Of a stretch of DNA of 64,000 bases, positions 45,252 through 55,525 are shown piece by piece. Origin of the DNA: Carboxylicivirga sediminis. GTDB taxonomy: Bacteria; Bacteroidota; Bacteroidia; Bacteroidales; Marinilabiliaceae. The DNA is taken from NCBI RefSeq assembly GCF_018156225.1, contig NZ_JAGTAR010000027.1:1-64000 (forward strand). Direction: 5' to 3'. Position numbers and translations under genes: made by a program. Each line of letters begins with the position of its first letter. Position 1 is the stretch's first letter. The notes below the pieces were generated by a model. That model did not search any database and was not told where the DNA came from. It worked only from the letters and a program-made list of their open reading frames with translations.

Positions 45252-45698
45252 AGACTATAGACTTTTAGACAAAAGACTTATTGAGAGTATAATTGTAATG
45301 AATAGGAAGCATAACTTTAAGGAATTGCAGATTTGGAAGAAGGGTAGGGCTCTTGTAAAGGAGATCTATCAGCTTACCTCTGAATATCCTCAATCCGAAA
45401 TATACGGATTGGTTAGTCAAATGAGACGTGCTTCTGTGTCAATCCCTTCAAATATTGCAGAAGGTTCAGGCAGAAAAACGAGTAAGGAATTTAGTCGTTT
45501 TCTTGAAATTGCGTACAGTTCATCATTGGAGCTGGAAACACAATTATATGTTTCATGTGATCTTTCGTTTATCTCAGAATCTAAATTAGATGAATATCTA
45601 TTTAAAATTGATGAAGTTCAAAAGATGATTTCTTCATTTGACAGTAAAATTCTGGCAGATAGTATCTAATCGTCTATTGTCTAAACATCTAACAATCT
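45252..45698 (+). mobile_element. Inverted-repeat-bordered unit carrying a four-helix-bundle gene
   Basis: The unit sits between mutA and mutB. The left arm includes TTTAGACAAAAGAC (45264-45277) and the right arm GTCTATTGTCTAAA (45672-45685), which match inverted at 13 of 14 bases; weaker matching extends outward to 45252 and 45698. Inside is a single gene of the four-helix-bundle (S23/IVP) family, a family known as inserts in 23S rRNA intervening sequences. No transposase or target-site duplication was identified, so mobility is an inference. Confidence 0.6.
45298..45669 (+). CDS. Four-helix-bundle protein (23S rRNA intervening-sequence type)
   Basis: This 123-residue protein matches the S23/IVP four-helix-bundle family from end to end: MNRKHNFKELQIWKKGRALV, then VSQMRRASVSIPSNIAEGSGR (split here as MRRASVSIPSNIAEG), EFSRFLEIAYSSSLELETQL and a final amphipathic helix. 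Relatives sit in 23S rRNA intervening sequences or free in genomes, and Avd of diversity-generating retroelements has the same fold and binds nucleic acid. The gene's role is unknown. It has its own ATG and lies in an inverted-repeat unit. Confidence 0.92.
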   Translation: MNRKHNFKELQIWKKGRALVKEIYQLTSEYPQSEIYGLVSQMRRASVSIPSNIAEGSGRKTSKEFSRFLEIAYSSSLELETQLYVSCDLSFISESKLDEYLFKIDEVQKMISSFDSKILADSI

Positions 45699-45705
45699 AA
45701 AAATT

Positions 45706-47862
45706 ATGCGACCAAAATTTAATAACATAGATATCAAAAACAAGCCTTGCGGAACGACTGATGCTAAGGCTTGGGAACAAAAGCACGGGGTGAAAAAAGA
45801 CTGGGTGACACCAGAGCAAATCCCTGTGAAACCAGTTTATGGTAAGGACGATTTAGAGGGCATGGAGCATTTGAACTATGCGGCCGGTTTACCTCCATAT
45901 TTACGCGGACCTTACTCAATGATGTACGCGATGCGTCCTTGGACAGTTCGTCAGTATGCAGGTTTCTCTACTGCAGAGGAGTCAAACGCATTCTACCGTC
46001 GTAACCTGGCTGCTGGTCAGAAAGGTTTATCGGTAGCATTTGACTTGGCTACACACCGTGGCTACGACTCGGATCACGAGCGTGTAGTAGGTGACGTAGG
46101 TAAAGCAGGTGTGGCTATCGATTCTATCCTTGATATGAACGTATTGTTCGATGGTATTCCATTGGATAAAATGTCTGTATCGATGACTATGAACGGTGCT
46201 GTATTGCCGGTAATGGCTTTCTACATCGTAGCTGGTTTAGAGCAAGGCGTTAAGTTGGAAGAGATGGCTGGTACTATCCAGAACGACATTTTGAAGGAAT
46301 TCATGGTGCGTAACACCTACATCTACCCACCACAATTCTCGATGAAGGTGATTGCCGACATCTTTGAATTTACTTCACAGAAGATGCCTAAGTTTAACTC
46401 AATCTCTATTTCGGGTTACCACATGCAAGAAGCAGGTGCTACCGCTGATATTGAGTTAGCATATACTTTGGCTGATGGTTTAGAGTACTTACGTGCCGGT
46501 GTTGATGCTGGTTTGGATATCGATGCATTTGCGCCTCGTTTATCATTCTTCTGGGCCATTGGTATGAACCACTTCATGGAGATTGCCAAGATGCGTGCAG
46601 CTCGTATGTTGTGGGCTAAAATCGTGAAGCAGTTCAATCCTAAAAATCCTAAGTCCTTAGCGTTACGTACGCACTCACAAACTTCAGGATGGTCATTAAC
46701 TGAGCAGGATCCTTTCAACAACGTTGGTCGTACTTGTATTGAGGCGATGGGTGCTGCCCTTGGTCACACACAGTCGTTACACACTAACGCATTGGATGAG
46801 GCAATTGCATTACCAACCGATTTCTCTGCACGTATTGCTCGTAATACGCAGATTTTCATCCAGGATGAAACTCAAATCTGTAAGGCTATCGACCCATGGG
46901 CAGGTTCTTACTATGTAGAGTCATTGACTAATGAGTTGGTTGACAAAGCCTGGGCACACATCCAGGAAATTGAGTCATTAGGTGGTATGGCTAAAGCAAT
47001 TGAGTCAGGTATTCCTAAAATGCGTATCGAAGAGGCTGCTGCTCGTACACAGGCTAAAATCGATGCAAAGACTCAGACAATCGTGGGTACTAACAAGTAC
47101 CGTTTGGAGAAAGAAGACCCAATCGATATTTTGGATATCGATAACGCTGAAGTTCGTAAGTCACAGATTGAGCGCTTAGCTAAGCTACGTGCTAACCGTA
47201 ACGAAGAAGAAGTACAGGCTGCTTTGGCTGCTATCACTAAAGCGGTTGAAACTGGCGAAGGTAACTTGTTGGCCTTAGCTGTTGATGCAGCTCAGAAGCG
47301 TGCTTCGTTAGGTGAGATTTCTGATGCTTGCGAAAAAATCGTAGGTAGATATAACGCAGTAATCAGATCAATTTCAGGAGTGTACAGCGCAGAAGCAGCA
47401 GACGATAAAGAGTTTGCAAAAGCACAGTCATTAGCAAAACAATTTGCTGAGAAAGAAGGTCGTCAGCCACGTATCATGATCGCTAAAATGGGTCAGGATG
47501 GTCACGACCGCGGAGCTAAAGTAGTAGCAACCGGTTATGCTGATATCGGTTTCGACGTGGATATGGGACCATTGTTCCAGACGCCAGCCGAAGCGGCTAA
47601 GCAAGCTGTTGAAAACGACGTTCACGTGGTGGGTGTGTCTTCATTGGCTGCTGGTCACAAGACCTTAGTTCCTCAAATTATTGAAGAGCTTAAGAAATTG
47701 GGTCGTGAGGATATCTTAGTAATCTGTGGAGGTGTTATTCCAGCTCAGGATTACCAATTCCTTTACGATGCAGGTGCTGTGGCTATCTTCGGTCCTGGTA
47801 CTTCAGTTGCTAAAGCAGGTTCAGACATCTTGAACATGCTGATTGAGCAGCATGCTGAGTAA
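45706..47862 (+). CDS. mutB: Methylmalonyl-CoA mutase large subunit
   Basis: This 718-residue catalytic subunit has an N-terminal TIM barrel with substrate blocks ([42 protein letters not shown]) and a C-terminal B12-binding domain with DGHDRG, in which His600 is the lower cobalt ligand, followed by the GxxxxxGP-type [10 protein letters not shown] region. It completes the mutAB enzyme. No epimerase or MeaB-like chaperone gene is in the window. Confidence 0.98.
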   Translation: MRPKFNNIDIKNKPCGTTDAKAWEQKHGVKKDWVTPEQIPVKPVYGKDDLEGMEHLNYAAGLPPYLRGPYSMMYAMRPWTVRQYAGFSTAEESNAFYRRNLAAGQKGLSVAFDLATHRGYDSDHERVVGDVGKAGVAIDSILDMNVLFDGIPLDKMSVSMTMNGAVLPVMAFYIVAGLEQGVKLEEMAGTIQNDILKEFMVRNTYIYPPQFSMKVIADIFEFTSQKMPKFNSISISGYHMQEAGATADIELAYTLADGLEYLRAGVDAGLDIDAFAPRLSFFWAIGMNHFMEIAKMRAARMLWAKIVKQFNPKNPKSLALRTHSQTSGWSLTEQDPFNNVGRTCIEAMGAALGHTQSLHTNALDEAIALPTDFSARIARNTQIFIQDETQICKAIDPWAGSYYVESLTNELVDKAWAHIQEIESLGGMAKAIESGIPKMRIEEAAARTQAKIDAKTQTIVGTNKYRLEKEDPIDILDIDNAEVRKSQIERLAKLRANRNEEEVQAALAAITKAVETGEGNLLALAVDAAQKRASLGEISDACEKIVGRYNAVIRSISGVYSAEAADDKEFAKAQSLAKQFAEKEGRQPRIMIAKMGQDGHDRGAKVVATGYADIGFDVDMGPLFQTPAEAAKQAVENDVHVVGVSSLAAGHKTLVPQIIEELKKLGREDILVICGGVIPAQDYQFLYDAGAVAIFGPGTSVAKAGSDILNMLIEQHAE

Positions 47863-47905
47863 TTAGAAATATTGCACGGTGCTTTGCATTGTGTTGCAAA
47901 TATTA

Positions 47906-47936
47906 AAAAGCCACCTCGTTTTGGGGTGGCTTTTCT
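47906..47936 (+). terminator. Terminator after mutB
   Basis: AAAAGCCACC pairs with GGTGGCTTTT and a T-rich tail follows. Confidence 0.85.
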
Positions 47937-48048
47937 TGTATTTATTGCCAGGTTATCTTTAATTATTTTGTCTCTTTCAGATGCTTTTAAACAATTGAAC
48001 CATAGTATTTACCTATACTTTAATGTTGATTTTTCTTCCCTTTCGTAA

Positions 48049-48150
48049 CTATTCCGGTAGATGCCAGTAAAACAGCCTATAACCTGAAAGAGTTAGTTGG
48101 AATAGGGGAGCTTTTATCCTTAGGGAAAGGATAGATGTTAAGCCGGCTAG
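48049..48150 (+). promoter_or_regulatory. Possible structured leader of the LRR gene
   Basis: In the 307-base gap before the LRR gene, CTATTCC (48049-48055) pairs with GGAATAG (48099-48105), TATCCTT (48115-48121) with AAGGATA (48127-48133), and AGCCGGCT at 48141-48148 is a palindrome. I know no riboswitch family with this pattern. The rest of the gap shows nothing further. Confidence 0.3.
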
Positions 48151-48169
48151 CTCTTTAAAAATCGTATAA

Positions 48170-49612
48170 ATGAAAAAAATAGCGTTGGGAATGATGCTGG
48201 GACTATTCTGTCTTTCAGCTACGGCACAGAGGATTGATGAATTTAAAGCCGAAACATCTTATTTAACATATCCACGAATTCCGGTAAAAGATATCGACTG
48301 GAACCAGATTAAGGCTGAAGTGGCTCACTCAGACATCTCATTGGGTGACAAAACCGTGCACAAAGGGGCCAATCTTTGTAAGGCCAAAGGGGCGAGCATT
48401 AAAGATGCCAAAGTCATTGAGAATTATTACTACGAGGTAAAGCACCAAACGCCATCAGGTATTTTGCGTATCACTGACAATACCGGTATGGTGTTGTTAA
48501 GCAAAAAAACTTCGGAAGCTGGTAATTCAAGCACCATGTTTGGTAAAGACGATTGTTATTTTCTGGAAGCCATACTGGTAGATGTTTGGAAAAAGCAGGC
48601 AGATACTTACAAAGAAATAGTGGCAGAGGATGAGTTTGCTAATGTGCAGGCCAAGGCGCAGGATTTTGTTGATAAGGCCGTGATGTTTCGCTATGTTGAT
48701 GAAGAAGTAGAGGTATTCTATCCTAAAACCAGTAAAGAGCATAATTACGATGCCTTACAAGCGGTAGCCCAAGAGGCTGCAGAGGCTTATAGGCTGATAA
48801 ATGCCGATTATCAGCATGCAGAGGCGAAAGCTAAACTGGAGACGGCCATTGCTGCCTGGGAAAAGGAATTGGAGCAGACGAATCTGAATGATCGTAAATC
48901 ACGCATCAATAAAAAAGTGGCGGCTACTTTACGGGCCAATATGGCTTTGGCTTATGCCTATCTTCAACAGTATAACGATGCCATTGTGCAGGTTAATAAG
49001 GCACTGAATATGTATTCGGGCATGTCCAGTAATCGCACCATGAAATGGGAAGTACTGCGCGATCGTTGCAATGAGCAAAATGGATACTACCTTTTAAATA
49101 AAGATACTGAAGTGGATTTGTCAGCACGTCAGGTGGAAGTGACCAACCGCGGAATGGCTGCTTATGAAGAATTTAAAAACGACTATAGTGCCTATGCGTC
49201 AAAGCAGCAAATGAACGAATACGCTGCAGCTAAAGATGCGCACGATAAAGCGGTTGAGTCGGGAGAATTAAACCCATATGAGTCCATGGTAACTCATACA
49301 TCAACTCAGGGCTATATGCTGATGTATATGTCATTTAACAAGCTGGGCGAGTTTCCGGTAGAGGTGTGCGATCTGACCCAGTTGAACCAAATTTACTTTA
49401 AGAACCAGGACATTGAGAGTATCCCGGTTGAAATTGGCCAGTTGGTTAATCTGAAGCGTTTGGATCTGTCAAAGAATCGTATTCAGCTTATCCCCGATGA
49501 AATTGGTGCCTGTAAGGAATTGAAGACAATTATTCTGAAAGGTAATCCACTTCCTCAAAGTGAGTTGGATAAATTGGCGAAGCTATTGCCTGACTGTAAA
49601 GTGAAAATGTAA
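48170..49612 (+). CDS. Secreted leucine-rich-repeat protein
   Basis: This 480-residue protein has a signal peptide ending SATAQ (about 20). A middle part (about 190-300) is helical and TPR-like (AAEAYRLINADYQHAEAKAKLETAIAAWEKEL in pieces, ANMALAYAYLQQYNDAIVQVNKAL). The C-terminal 90 residues hold three leucine-rich repeats (LTQLNQIYFKNQDIESIPVEIGQL, LVNLKRLDLSKNRIQLIPDEIGAC, KELKTIILKGNPL). It is probably periplasmic or cell-surface and mediates protein contacts. Confidence 0.78.
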   Translation: MKKIALGMMLGLFCLSATAQRIDEFKAETSYLTYPRIPVKDIDWNQIKAEVAHSDISLGDKTVHKGANLCKAKGASIKDAKVIENYYYEVKHQTPSGILRITDNTGMVLLSKKTSEAGNSSTMFGKDDCYFLEAILVDVWKKQADTYKEIVAEDEFANVQAKAQDFVDKAVMFRYVDEEVEVFYPKTSKEHNYDALQAVAQEAAEAYRLINADYQHAEAKAKLETAIAAWEKELEQTNLNDRKSRINKKVAATLRANMALAYAYLQQYNDAIVQVNKALNMYSGMSSNRTMKWEVLRDRCNEQNGYYLLNKDTEVDLSARQVEVTNRGMAAYEEFKNDYSAYASKQQMNEYAAAKDAHDKAVESGELNPYESMVTHTSTQGYMLMYMSFNKLGEFPVEVCDLTQLNQIYFKNQDIESIPVEIGQLVNLKRLDLSKNRIQLIPDEIGACKELKTIILKGNPLPQSELDKLAKLLPDCKVKM

Positions 49613-49633
49613 TTCAATCAATACGTCATTCTG

Positions 49634-49664
49634 AAGCCATCTCATTTTAGGGGTGGCTTTTTAT
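49634..49664 (+). terminator. Terminator after the LRR gene
   Basis: AAGCCATCTC pairs with GGGTGGCTT (with G-T pairing) and is followed by T residues. Confidence 0.75.
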
Positions 49665-49777
49665 TTCTAGCTTATATAAAGGAGAACAAATGATTATATA
49701 ATCAGTCGTTTTCTGTTGTAAGCCAATAGAAAACGCATTGGCTCACTCAATATATGATTGTCCTTAATAGTTTTTTA

Positions 49778-50323
49778 TTAAAAATACACCTGAACACCCA
49801 CCGAGATTAGGTGGTAACTGTTGCTAAACAGCTTGGTGTCGATATCGGCTTCGAGCATAAAGGTCATGTTCTCTTTAATCCATATTTCCAGGTTGATAGG
49901 AATCCATACCGGCATGCGGGTGGTGTTGGCAAATACAATATCGGCATCCAGGCCGGTGGACAGGCGCGCCCCTTTGCCCACATTAAACGATAGCAAACCC
50001 GTTAGGTCGAGTGCCACATCATTGAAGGAATGGATACCGGCTGCAAATGAAAAGTTTTTACTTTTACTAAACTGCAGGTCCATACCAACAAAGTTGCTGT
50101 TGCCCAATACGCCCAGCTTCATGCCTAAATCAATGCCCTGTGCAATACCAAAACCGCCGTTCATAAACAGCATCAGCTGATCGTTGCCATTAGTTACCAA
50201 CAGGGTGGGCATCATGCCAAAGTTCCCTTTGCCTTTACCCACCATTTGTGGCGATCCAAACACCTGTGCGTTAGCGACCCATGCCGTGCCAAAAAGCAGA
50301 GCTATTAATATTAGTTTCTTCAT
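49778..50323 (-). CDS. Hypothetical outer-membrane barrel protein
   Basis: This 181-residue protein has a signal peptide ending WVANAQ (about 19) and a strand-rich mature part with turns such as GKGKGNFGMMPTLLV, LFMNGGFGIAQGIDLGMKLGV and a C-terminal aromatic VGVQVYF, which is the typical end of an outer-membrane barrel. No family is recognised. The start at 50323 is the ATG at the signal peptide, not the further one at 50350. Confidence 0.65.
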   Translation of the reverse strand: MKKLILIALLFGTAWVANAQVFGSPQMVGKGKGNFGMMPTLLVTNGNDQLMLFMNGGFGIAQGIDLGMKLGVLGNSNFVGMDLQFSKSKNFSFAAGIHSFNDVALDLTGLLSFNVGKGARLSTGLDADIVFANTTRMPVWIPINLEIWIKENMTFMLEADIDTKLFSNSYHLISVGVQVYF

Positions 50324-50584
50324 CCGTCCAAAAATGTATAATAGCTGCAAAGGTAATGGATGGTTGTCTACCCTATACCTAATAATCCTTAACTTTTATC
50401 AAATGGCAAAGTAGCTTCTGGTCGTTAGTACAGCTTTTCTTCATTTTGTCGTCCGGAACTGTAACCTTGGCTTCTTTTTTGCTTGGCAAAGCCTTCAATC
50501 TGTTTATTTCAGAAGGGAAAATTGTGTTAGAGTAATTGGTGCAGGGGCAAGGCAATGCTTATTTGTGCCAAGAAAGGAAGAGTT

Positions 50585-51802
50585 ATGACCATCAGTAAAG
50601 ATTCAAAATATTTTATACCAGCCATCACCATTTTGCTTGCTATGCTAACGGCTATGTCGCCGCTGGCTATCGACACCTACCTGTCGTCCATGCCCATTAT
50701 GGCCGAATATTTTGGGGTAACCATTAACCTGGTTGAGATAACTTTAACGGTCTATTTCCTGGGATTTGCTATGGGTAATTTCTTTGGCGGACCCTTGTCC
50801 GATGCCTTTGGCCGGAAAACCCTGGCCATGACGGGTATCACACTCTACATCTTGTCGGCACTCAGCATTCCTTTTTGTCGCACCATAGAGCAGGTGTGGG
50901 TGTTAAGGGCTGTTCAGGCTTTTGGTGGCGGCTTTTCGTCGGTAACGGCCATGGTGTTTGTACGCGACTGGTTTAAAGGAGCCAAGGTAGCCCGACTGGC
51001 CACCATGGTGGGTATGGTCATGATGTTTGCACCATTGGTGTCGCCCATCATTGGCACCGCATTGGGGCAACTAATTGGGTGGCAGTCTATTTTCTGGTTC
51101 TTAGCAGCCTATGGTGTGGTATTGTGGGTATTGTTTTATGCCTTTATGCCTGAGTCGAGGGAAGCGCACCTGATTACCCGACGTATTACCCCCGGGCAAT
51201 TTTTCAGCAAATACAAGCTATTCTTTCAGTCGAGGCCGGCTGTGCTACTGCTATTGGCTACTGCCTTTTCTATGAGTGGCATGTTTGTATTCATCACCAG
51301 TTCATCGTTTATCTACCTCGAATATTTCGGCATGAAACCCGAGGTGTTTCCGATTTTATTTGCCGCCAATGTATTGCTCAACGTGGTACTGTCCTTACTT
51401 AATAACCGATTGCTTAAAAAATACTCACCCCAGCTGCTTCTAAAAACAGGTTTGTTGGCCGGATTGGTGGCGGCTACGCTTATATTTATTTACACCGTTG
51501 ATGGCGAGGCACATTTTATTCCGGTATTTGCCGGCGTAGTGTTTTATATTGGCAGCCTGGGCATGGTGTTTGGTAATGCCACCGCTACTATTCTGAACCT
51601 CCTGCCAAAAATTAGTGGAGCGGCCAATGCCATGATTGGTGTTACCCGCTTTATTGCCAGCTTTCTGATTGGTTCGCTAACCGCCGTGTTTTATACGGGC
51701 AACCTGCTGCCACTGGGTATCAGTATGTTTGTGTGCGCGCTATTGGCCAATGGCTTCTATTGGTTATATAAAAGGAGTGAACGTGACCTAATATGCCGGT
51801 AA
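50585..51802 (+). CDS. Bcr/CflA-family multidrug MFS transporter
   Basis: This 405-residue, 12-segment inner-membrane protein belongs to the drug:H+ antiporter-1 group of the major facilitator superfamily. It has SPLAIDTYLSSMPIMAEYF near the start and GPLSDAFGRKT between segments two and three. An aaggaag ribosome-binding-like site before the ATG at 50585 decides the start over the ATG at 50555. Substrate cannot be told. The gene is richer in G+C than its neighbours. Confidence 0.9.
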   Translation: MTISKDSKYFIPAITILLAMLTAMSPLAIDTYLSSMPIMAEYFGVTINLVEITLTVYFLGFAMGNFFGGPLSDAFGRKTLAMTGITLYILSALSIPFCRTIEQVWVLRAVQAFGGGFSSVTAMVFVRDWFKGAKVARLATMVGMVMMFAPLVSPIIGTALGQLIGWQSIFWFLAAYGVVLWVLFYAFMPESREAHLITRRITPGQFFSKYKLFFQSRPAVLLLLATAFSMSGMFVFITSSSFIYLEYFGMKPEVFPILFAANVLLNVVLSLLNNRLLKKYSPQLLLKTGLLAGLVAATLIFIYTVDGEAHFIPVFAGVVFYIGSLGMVFGNATATILNLLPKISGAANAMIGVTRFIASFLIGSLTAVFYTGNLLPLGISMFVCALLANGFYWLYKRSERDLICR

Positions 51803-52294
51803 AGTAATTTAGGCATATGTATTTACGGTCAGGTACTTAGCAATAAAACATATAGATGTATGAAGACTTATGCTTAATTCAATCTAAATTACAATTATAT
51901 CCAGAATATTTTCTCTAATACCCATTGTGCCAATCAAATAGACTTATTTCTTGAGCTTCGAATCTGATTGTTTACCCAATTCATTTTCAGAATATTATAA
52001 TTATTGACTATATTTCATTTGACTTTTAATTACACCTAATACCGTTGCTCGAATGAAAAGAGTTGCTTTGCTGGACCGTACCTTTTTAGGTGCAGTACTT
52101 CTGGCTCTGTTTGATTGTGTGTACAACCTATTTCAGACAGGCATCAAAGAATTAAACAGGGCGAGGTCCGGCCTGTTAACTGCCTCTTACCTGCTTTCCT
52201 CTGTTTTTGTTGGCATTTTCGCTAATAGCCCAATGGCCATTTTGCTTCTACCCAGATGGTGTACCACTGCATTACCATTACAATCCAAACATAC
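51803..52294. other. Intergenic stretch without a supported gene
   Basis: The first half (51803-52020) is very A+T-rich and has no open frame of note. The second half contains an open frame (52053-52298) which I judge to be spurious. No promoter with both boxes, no repeat and no RNA gene was found here. Confidence 0.5.
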
Positions 52295-53176
52295 ATGAAG
52301 AATCTACTTACTCTTGCCTTTACAATTCTTATTGGGCTTGCCTCAATGGCCCAGGAAGTTGTTCCAGAAAACACTATTGAGAAAGACTTACCGGTAAGCG
52401 AACCATTTTTAAGCGGTCTACTGGTCGATAACCAAACCACCTTTATACCTGTCAAAAAAACTTTCGAATTTATGATCCAACATAAGTTTGGAAATATGGA
52501 TAATGGCATAAAGGATGTTTTCGGTATATATGCGCCGGGTGCTTTCATCAGAACCGGAGTCAACTATGTACCACTTAAGAATATGCAGGTTGGTTATGGT
52601 TTGCATTTAGTGAGAATGTACAGCGATTTTTCGCTGAAATATACTTTACTGGAGCAAACCCGTAAAAACAGGATTCCGGTGGCTGTAGGCTTTTATGGCA
52701 ATATGGCTATTGATGGCCGCGAAAAGGAGGTGTTTGGTACAGGTTATACCTTCTCTGATCGCTTATCTTATTTTGCCCAACTTATTGTTGGTCGTAAATT
52801 TGGTGAGGTGGCCAGTATTCAGGCCAATACCAGTTTCTCGCATTTTAATGCTACAGAGCTGGGCATGGATCATGACAAAATAGCTGTTGGATTGAATGGC
52901 CGCATAACCGTTAACTATAAGCATGCCATATTATTTCAGTGCGATGTGCCACTGGAACTGAATTCAATTACCGAGCACCGTGAGTTTACCAATACACCTT
53001 ATGCAAATATTGGCCTGGGTTGGGAAATAAGAACCAGTGCACACGTATTTCAGCTGTATATTTCATCGTCAGACGGATTTTTGCCACAGCACAATATGCT
53101 GTTTAATCGCAACGATTTCAGGGAGGGCCAAATCAGGTTTGGATTTACCATTACACGTTTATACAACTTCTTTTAA
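52295..53176 (+). CDS. DUF5777-family outer-membrane barrel protein
   Basis: This 293-residue protein has a signal peptide ending ASMAQ (about 20). The mature part has the DUF5777 signatures PVKKTFEFMIQHKFGNMDNGIKDVFGIYAPG, and FYGNMAIDGREKEVFG, with barrel strands to the C-terminal RLYNFF. In Bacteroidota these genes are often near c-type cytochromes and YceI-like proteins; here a cytochrome c follows 21 bases later. The start at 52295 is the one at the signal peptide. Confidence 0.82.
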   Translation: MKNLLTLAFTILIGLASMAQEVVPENTIEKDLPVSEPFLSGLLVDNQTTFIPVKKTFEFMIQHKFGNMDNGIKDVFGIYAPGAFIRTGVNYVPLKNMQVGYGLHLVRMYSDFSLKYTLLEQTRKNRIPVAVGFYGNMAIDGREKEVFGTGYTFSDRLSYFAQLIVGRKFGEVASIQANTSFSHFNATELGMDHDKIAVGLNGRITVNYKHAILFQCDVPLELNSITEHREFTNTPYANIGLGWEIRTSAHVFQLYISSSDGFLPQHNMLFNRNDFREGQIRFGFTITRLYNFF

Positions 53177-53197
53177 TACTAAATAAACATAACTACT

Positions 53198-53617
53198 ATG
53201 AAAAAACATCTGTTTAAACTCGCGATTATAGCGCTTTTGGCTATCATCCACATGTCGTTTACGACTAAAACAAGCAATCAGGAGCACACTAAGAAAGAAG
53301 TGCCTGCCGAATATCAAAACAAAGAAAATCCATACAAGAATGATGCATCCTTGAAAATGATTGGTCTTCGCAATTTTAATCGTCATTGTGTTTCATGCCA
53401 TGGCAAAAAAGGCAAAGGTGATGGCGTAATGGCTAAGAATATGAAAACGCTTCCGGGCGACTTGTCGGCTAAATACATGGAAGAATATACCGATGGAGAA
53501 CTCTATTATTTGTCATTTGTGGGCATTGCCGACCGGCCAGACTTTATGAAACTGATTCCGGAGGAAGAAGCCAAATGGGCCGTTGTAAACTATGTGAGAG
53601 CACTTCAGGACCAATAA
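53198..53617 (+). CDS. Monohaem class I cytochrome c
   Basis: This 139-residue protein has an N-terminal signal or anchor (about 1-20) and one haem-c motif C64-VS-C67-H68. The distal ligand is probably Met in DFMKLIP. Glycine-rich GKKGKGDG after the haem motif is typical of small electron-transfer or sulfur-type cytochromes. It should act in the periplasm. It appears co-transcribed with the DUF5777 barrel gene. Confidence 0.9.
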   Translation: MKKHLFKLAIIALLAIIHMSFTTKTSNQEHTKKEVPAEYQNKENPYKNDASLKMIGLRNFNRHCVSCHGKKGKGDGVMAKNMKTLPGDLSAKYMEEYTDGELYYLSFVGIADRPDFMKLIPEEEAKWAVVNYVRALQDQ

Positions 53618-53797
53618 GCAGACAATTGGGCAAGCAAAGCTCGTTTGCTTCATGAATGCAGTATCTAATGAGGGAACTACCGCAGAAGGCAGGAAGCTTT
53701 GCTAATAGCTGCATGCAGCTAATGAAAATTACTTAATCGGGATAAGCAATTTTTATAAAACCTAAATGATTAATTAAACACTTTTAACCACAAGCCC

Positions 53798-55267
53798 ATG
53801 TCATTAAAAAGAAAATTACTTTTACTTGTTATACTACCGGTTCTATCCTGCGGTGTTATTGCCTTGCTGGTATCATCCATGCGCATTTATTCACAAGGAA
53901 TTGATGACCTGGAAAACAAGAGCAATTCCATACTTGATTTATATACTATGCATTTCTTACGATACCACACAGATGGGAGTATGTCGGAAGATAATGCCGG
54001 TGAAACAGAAGACCTATTGGAAGGCTCCTATGAATTCAGGATTGTTTCACAGGAGGCCTTAAATAAGAATCATCAGGCAACAGCGGAAGAAGTTACATAT
54101 GAAAACACATTGAAGGAAAACAATCTTCAGTCGCTTAAGGTATTTGATGACCAAACCAGTGAACTGCGAATTATACGGCCAGTGTATTACAGTGATGAAC
54201 TCAACTGCGCATTTTGTCATAATCAGGGGCAGAGTCAAACAGCTTTGCATGCTGGCGATATCAGAGGCCTGTTTATTGTGTCTACCAGCACCGAACCGGT
54301 TTATAAGAGTGTCAAGTCATCGGTATTACAGATTTCGGCTTTTACGCTCTGCATTATAGTGATTGCCATTTTCATTAGTTTTATCATTATCCGGCGTATT
54401 AATAATTCATTTAAAGGCATTCTGCAAACCAGTAAACGCATAGCCAATGGCGACCTGACAGTGGATATTGATGCACAAAGCAATGATGAACTTGGTGAAA
54501 TAGGCAAGAGTCTTCACCAGATGATTGAGAGTATACGCAAAATAGTCACTTCAATCACCACAGGTGCCAACAACATTGCTGTGGCTAGTGAAGAGTTGAG
54601 TATTAGTTCAACCAGGGTGTCGGAGGCGGCCACTCAGCAGGCCAGCTCGCTGGAGGAAGTTTCGGCCTCCATGGAAGAAATGCTTGCTTCCATTCAGCAA
54701 AACACAGCCAATTCTGATCAGACACGCACAAAGGCAGCCAAAGCTGCCCAATCTATGGTCAACGTTAGTAACTCAACCGATAAGAGCCTGAATGCCATAC
54801 AGAGTATTTCCTCTAAAATTGGTATTATCAATGATATAGCTAACCAAACCAACATTCTGGCGCTGAATGCAGCTGTGGAATCGGCTCGTGCGGGGTCTGC
54901 AGGTCGAGGCTTTGCAGTAGTGGCCAACGAGGTTAAAAACCTGGCCGAGCTAAGCAAAAGTGCAGCTGAAGAGATTGTGAAGCTATCAGGCTCAAGCGTC
55001 GAAGTTTCGGAGGAAGCAGTACGCCTGGTCTCAGAAACCATACCCGAGATTGAGCGGACGGCTGAGCTGATGCACGAGGTTTACACGGCAAGCAATGAAC
55101 AAAATGTAGGCTCTGAGCAGATTAATGCAGTATTGTCGGAGCTTAACCGTTCAACGCAAGTAAACGCTGAAACAGCCGAAGAATTAACCAGTAATGCTGA
55201 AGAGCTGAAGATGCAGGCACAAGAGTTTAAGCAGTTGGTGGCATTCTTTAAGTTGGCTAAGCAATAG
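53798..55267 (+). CDS. Methyl-accepting chemotaxis protein with a haem-c sensor
   Basis: This 489-residue receptor has a membrane segment (about 8-27), a periplasmic domain (about 28-178), a second segment (180-198), a HAMP domain (199-250) and an MCP signalling domain (about 270-489; hairpin tip [18 protein letters not shown]). The periplasmic domain contains C137-AF-C140-H141, a canonical haem-c attachment motif, which suggests a Tll0287-like haem sensor of redox state, NO, CO or O2. A c-type cytochrome gene lies 180 bases upstream. Confidence 0.9.
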   Translation: MSLKRKLLLLVILPVLSCGVIALLVSSMRIYSQGIDDLENKSNSILDLYTMHFLRYHTDGSMSEDNAGETEDLLEGSYEFRIVSQEALNKNHQATAEEVTYENTLKENNLQSLKVFDDQTSELRIIRPVYYSDELNCAFCHNQGQSQTALHAGDIRGLFIVSTSTEPVYKSVKSSVLQISAFTLCIIVIAIFISFIIIRRINNSFKGILQTSKRIANGDLTVDIDAQSNDELGEIGKSLHQMIESIRKIVTSITTGANNIAVASEELSISSTRVSEAATQQASSLEEVSASMEEMLASIQQNTANSDQTRTKAAKAAQSMVNVSNSTDKSLNAIQSISSKIGIINDIANQTNILALNAAVESARAGSAGRGFAVVANEVKNLAELSKSAAEEIVKLSGSSVEVSEEAVRLVSETIPEIERTAELMHEVYTASNEQNVGSEQINAVLSELNRSTQVNAETAEELTSNAEELKMQAQEFKQLVAFFKLAKQ

Positions 55268-55309
55268 GGCTAATATGCCATAACATACTATCGCATAAGA
55301 TATTTATAA

Positions 55310-55337
55310 GGCCACCCTAAAGCGGGTGGCTTTTTTA
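55310..55337 (+). terminator. Terminator after the chemoreceptor gene
   Basis: GCCACC pairs with GGTGGC across a 9-base interval and six T follow. Confidence 0.8.
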
Positions 55338-55525
55338 TTTGATGGCAGTTGGATATGTATATGATAGGCGAGTATTTTTTGATGGCTGTTCATCAACACA
55401 CACGCTCATAGATTATGCTTTGAGATAAAGTAGTTTTTTGTTTGTGAATAGAATATATCACTCAAAAACCTGTGTAAATAATGCTAGCATATTAATTAAC
55501 TATTAAGATTAAAAAAATGTCAACC

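Noticed and set aside
52053-52298. Open frame of 81 codons before the DUF5777 gene
   Set aside because: It overlaps the start of the DUF5777 gene, has no ribosome-binding site of note, and its translation shows no recognisable domain or clean signal peptide.
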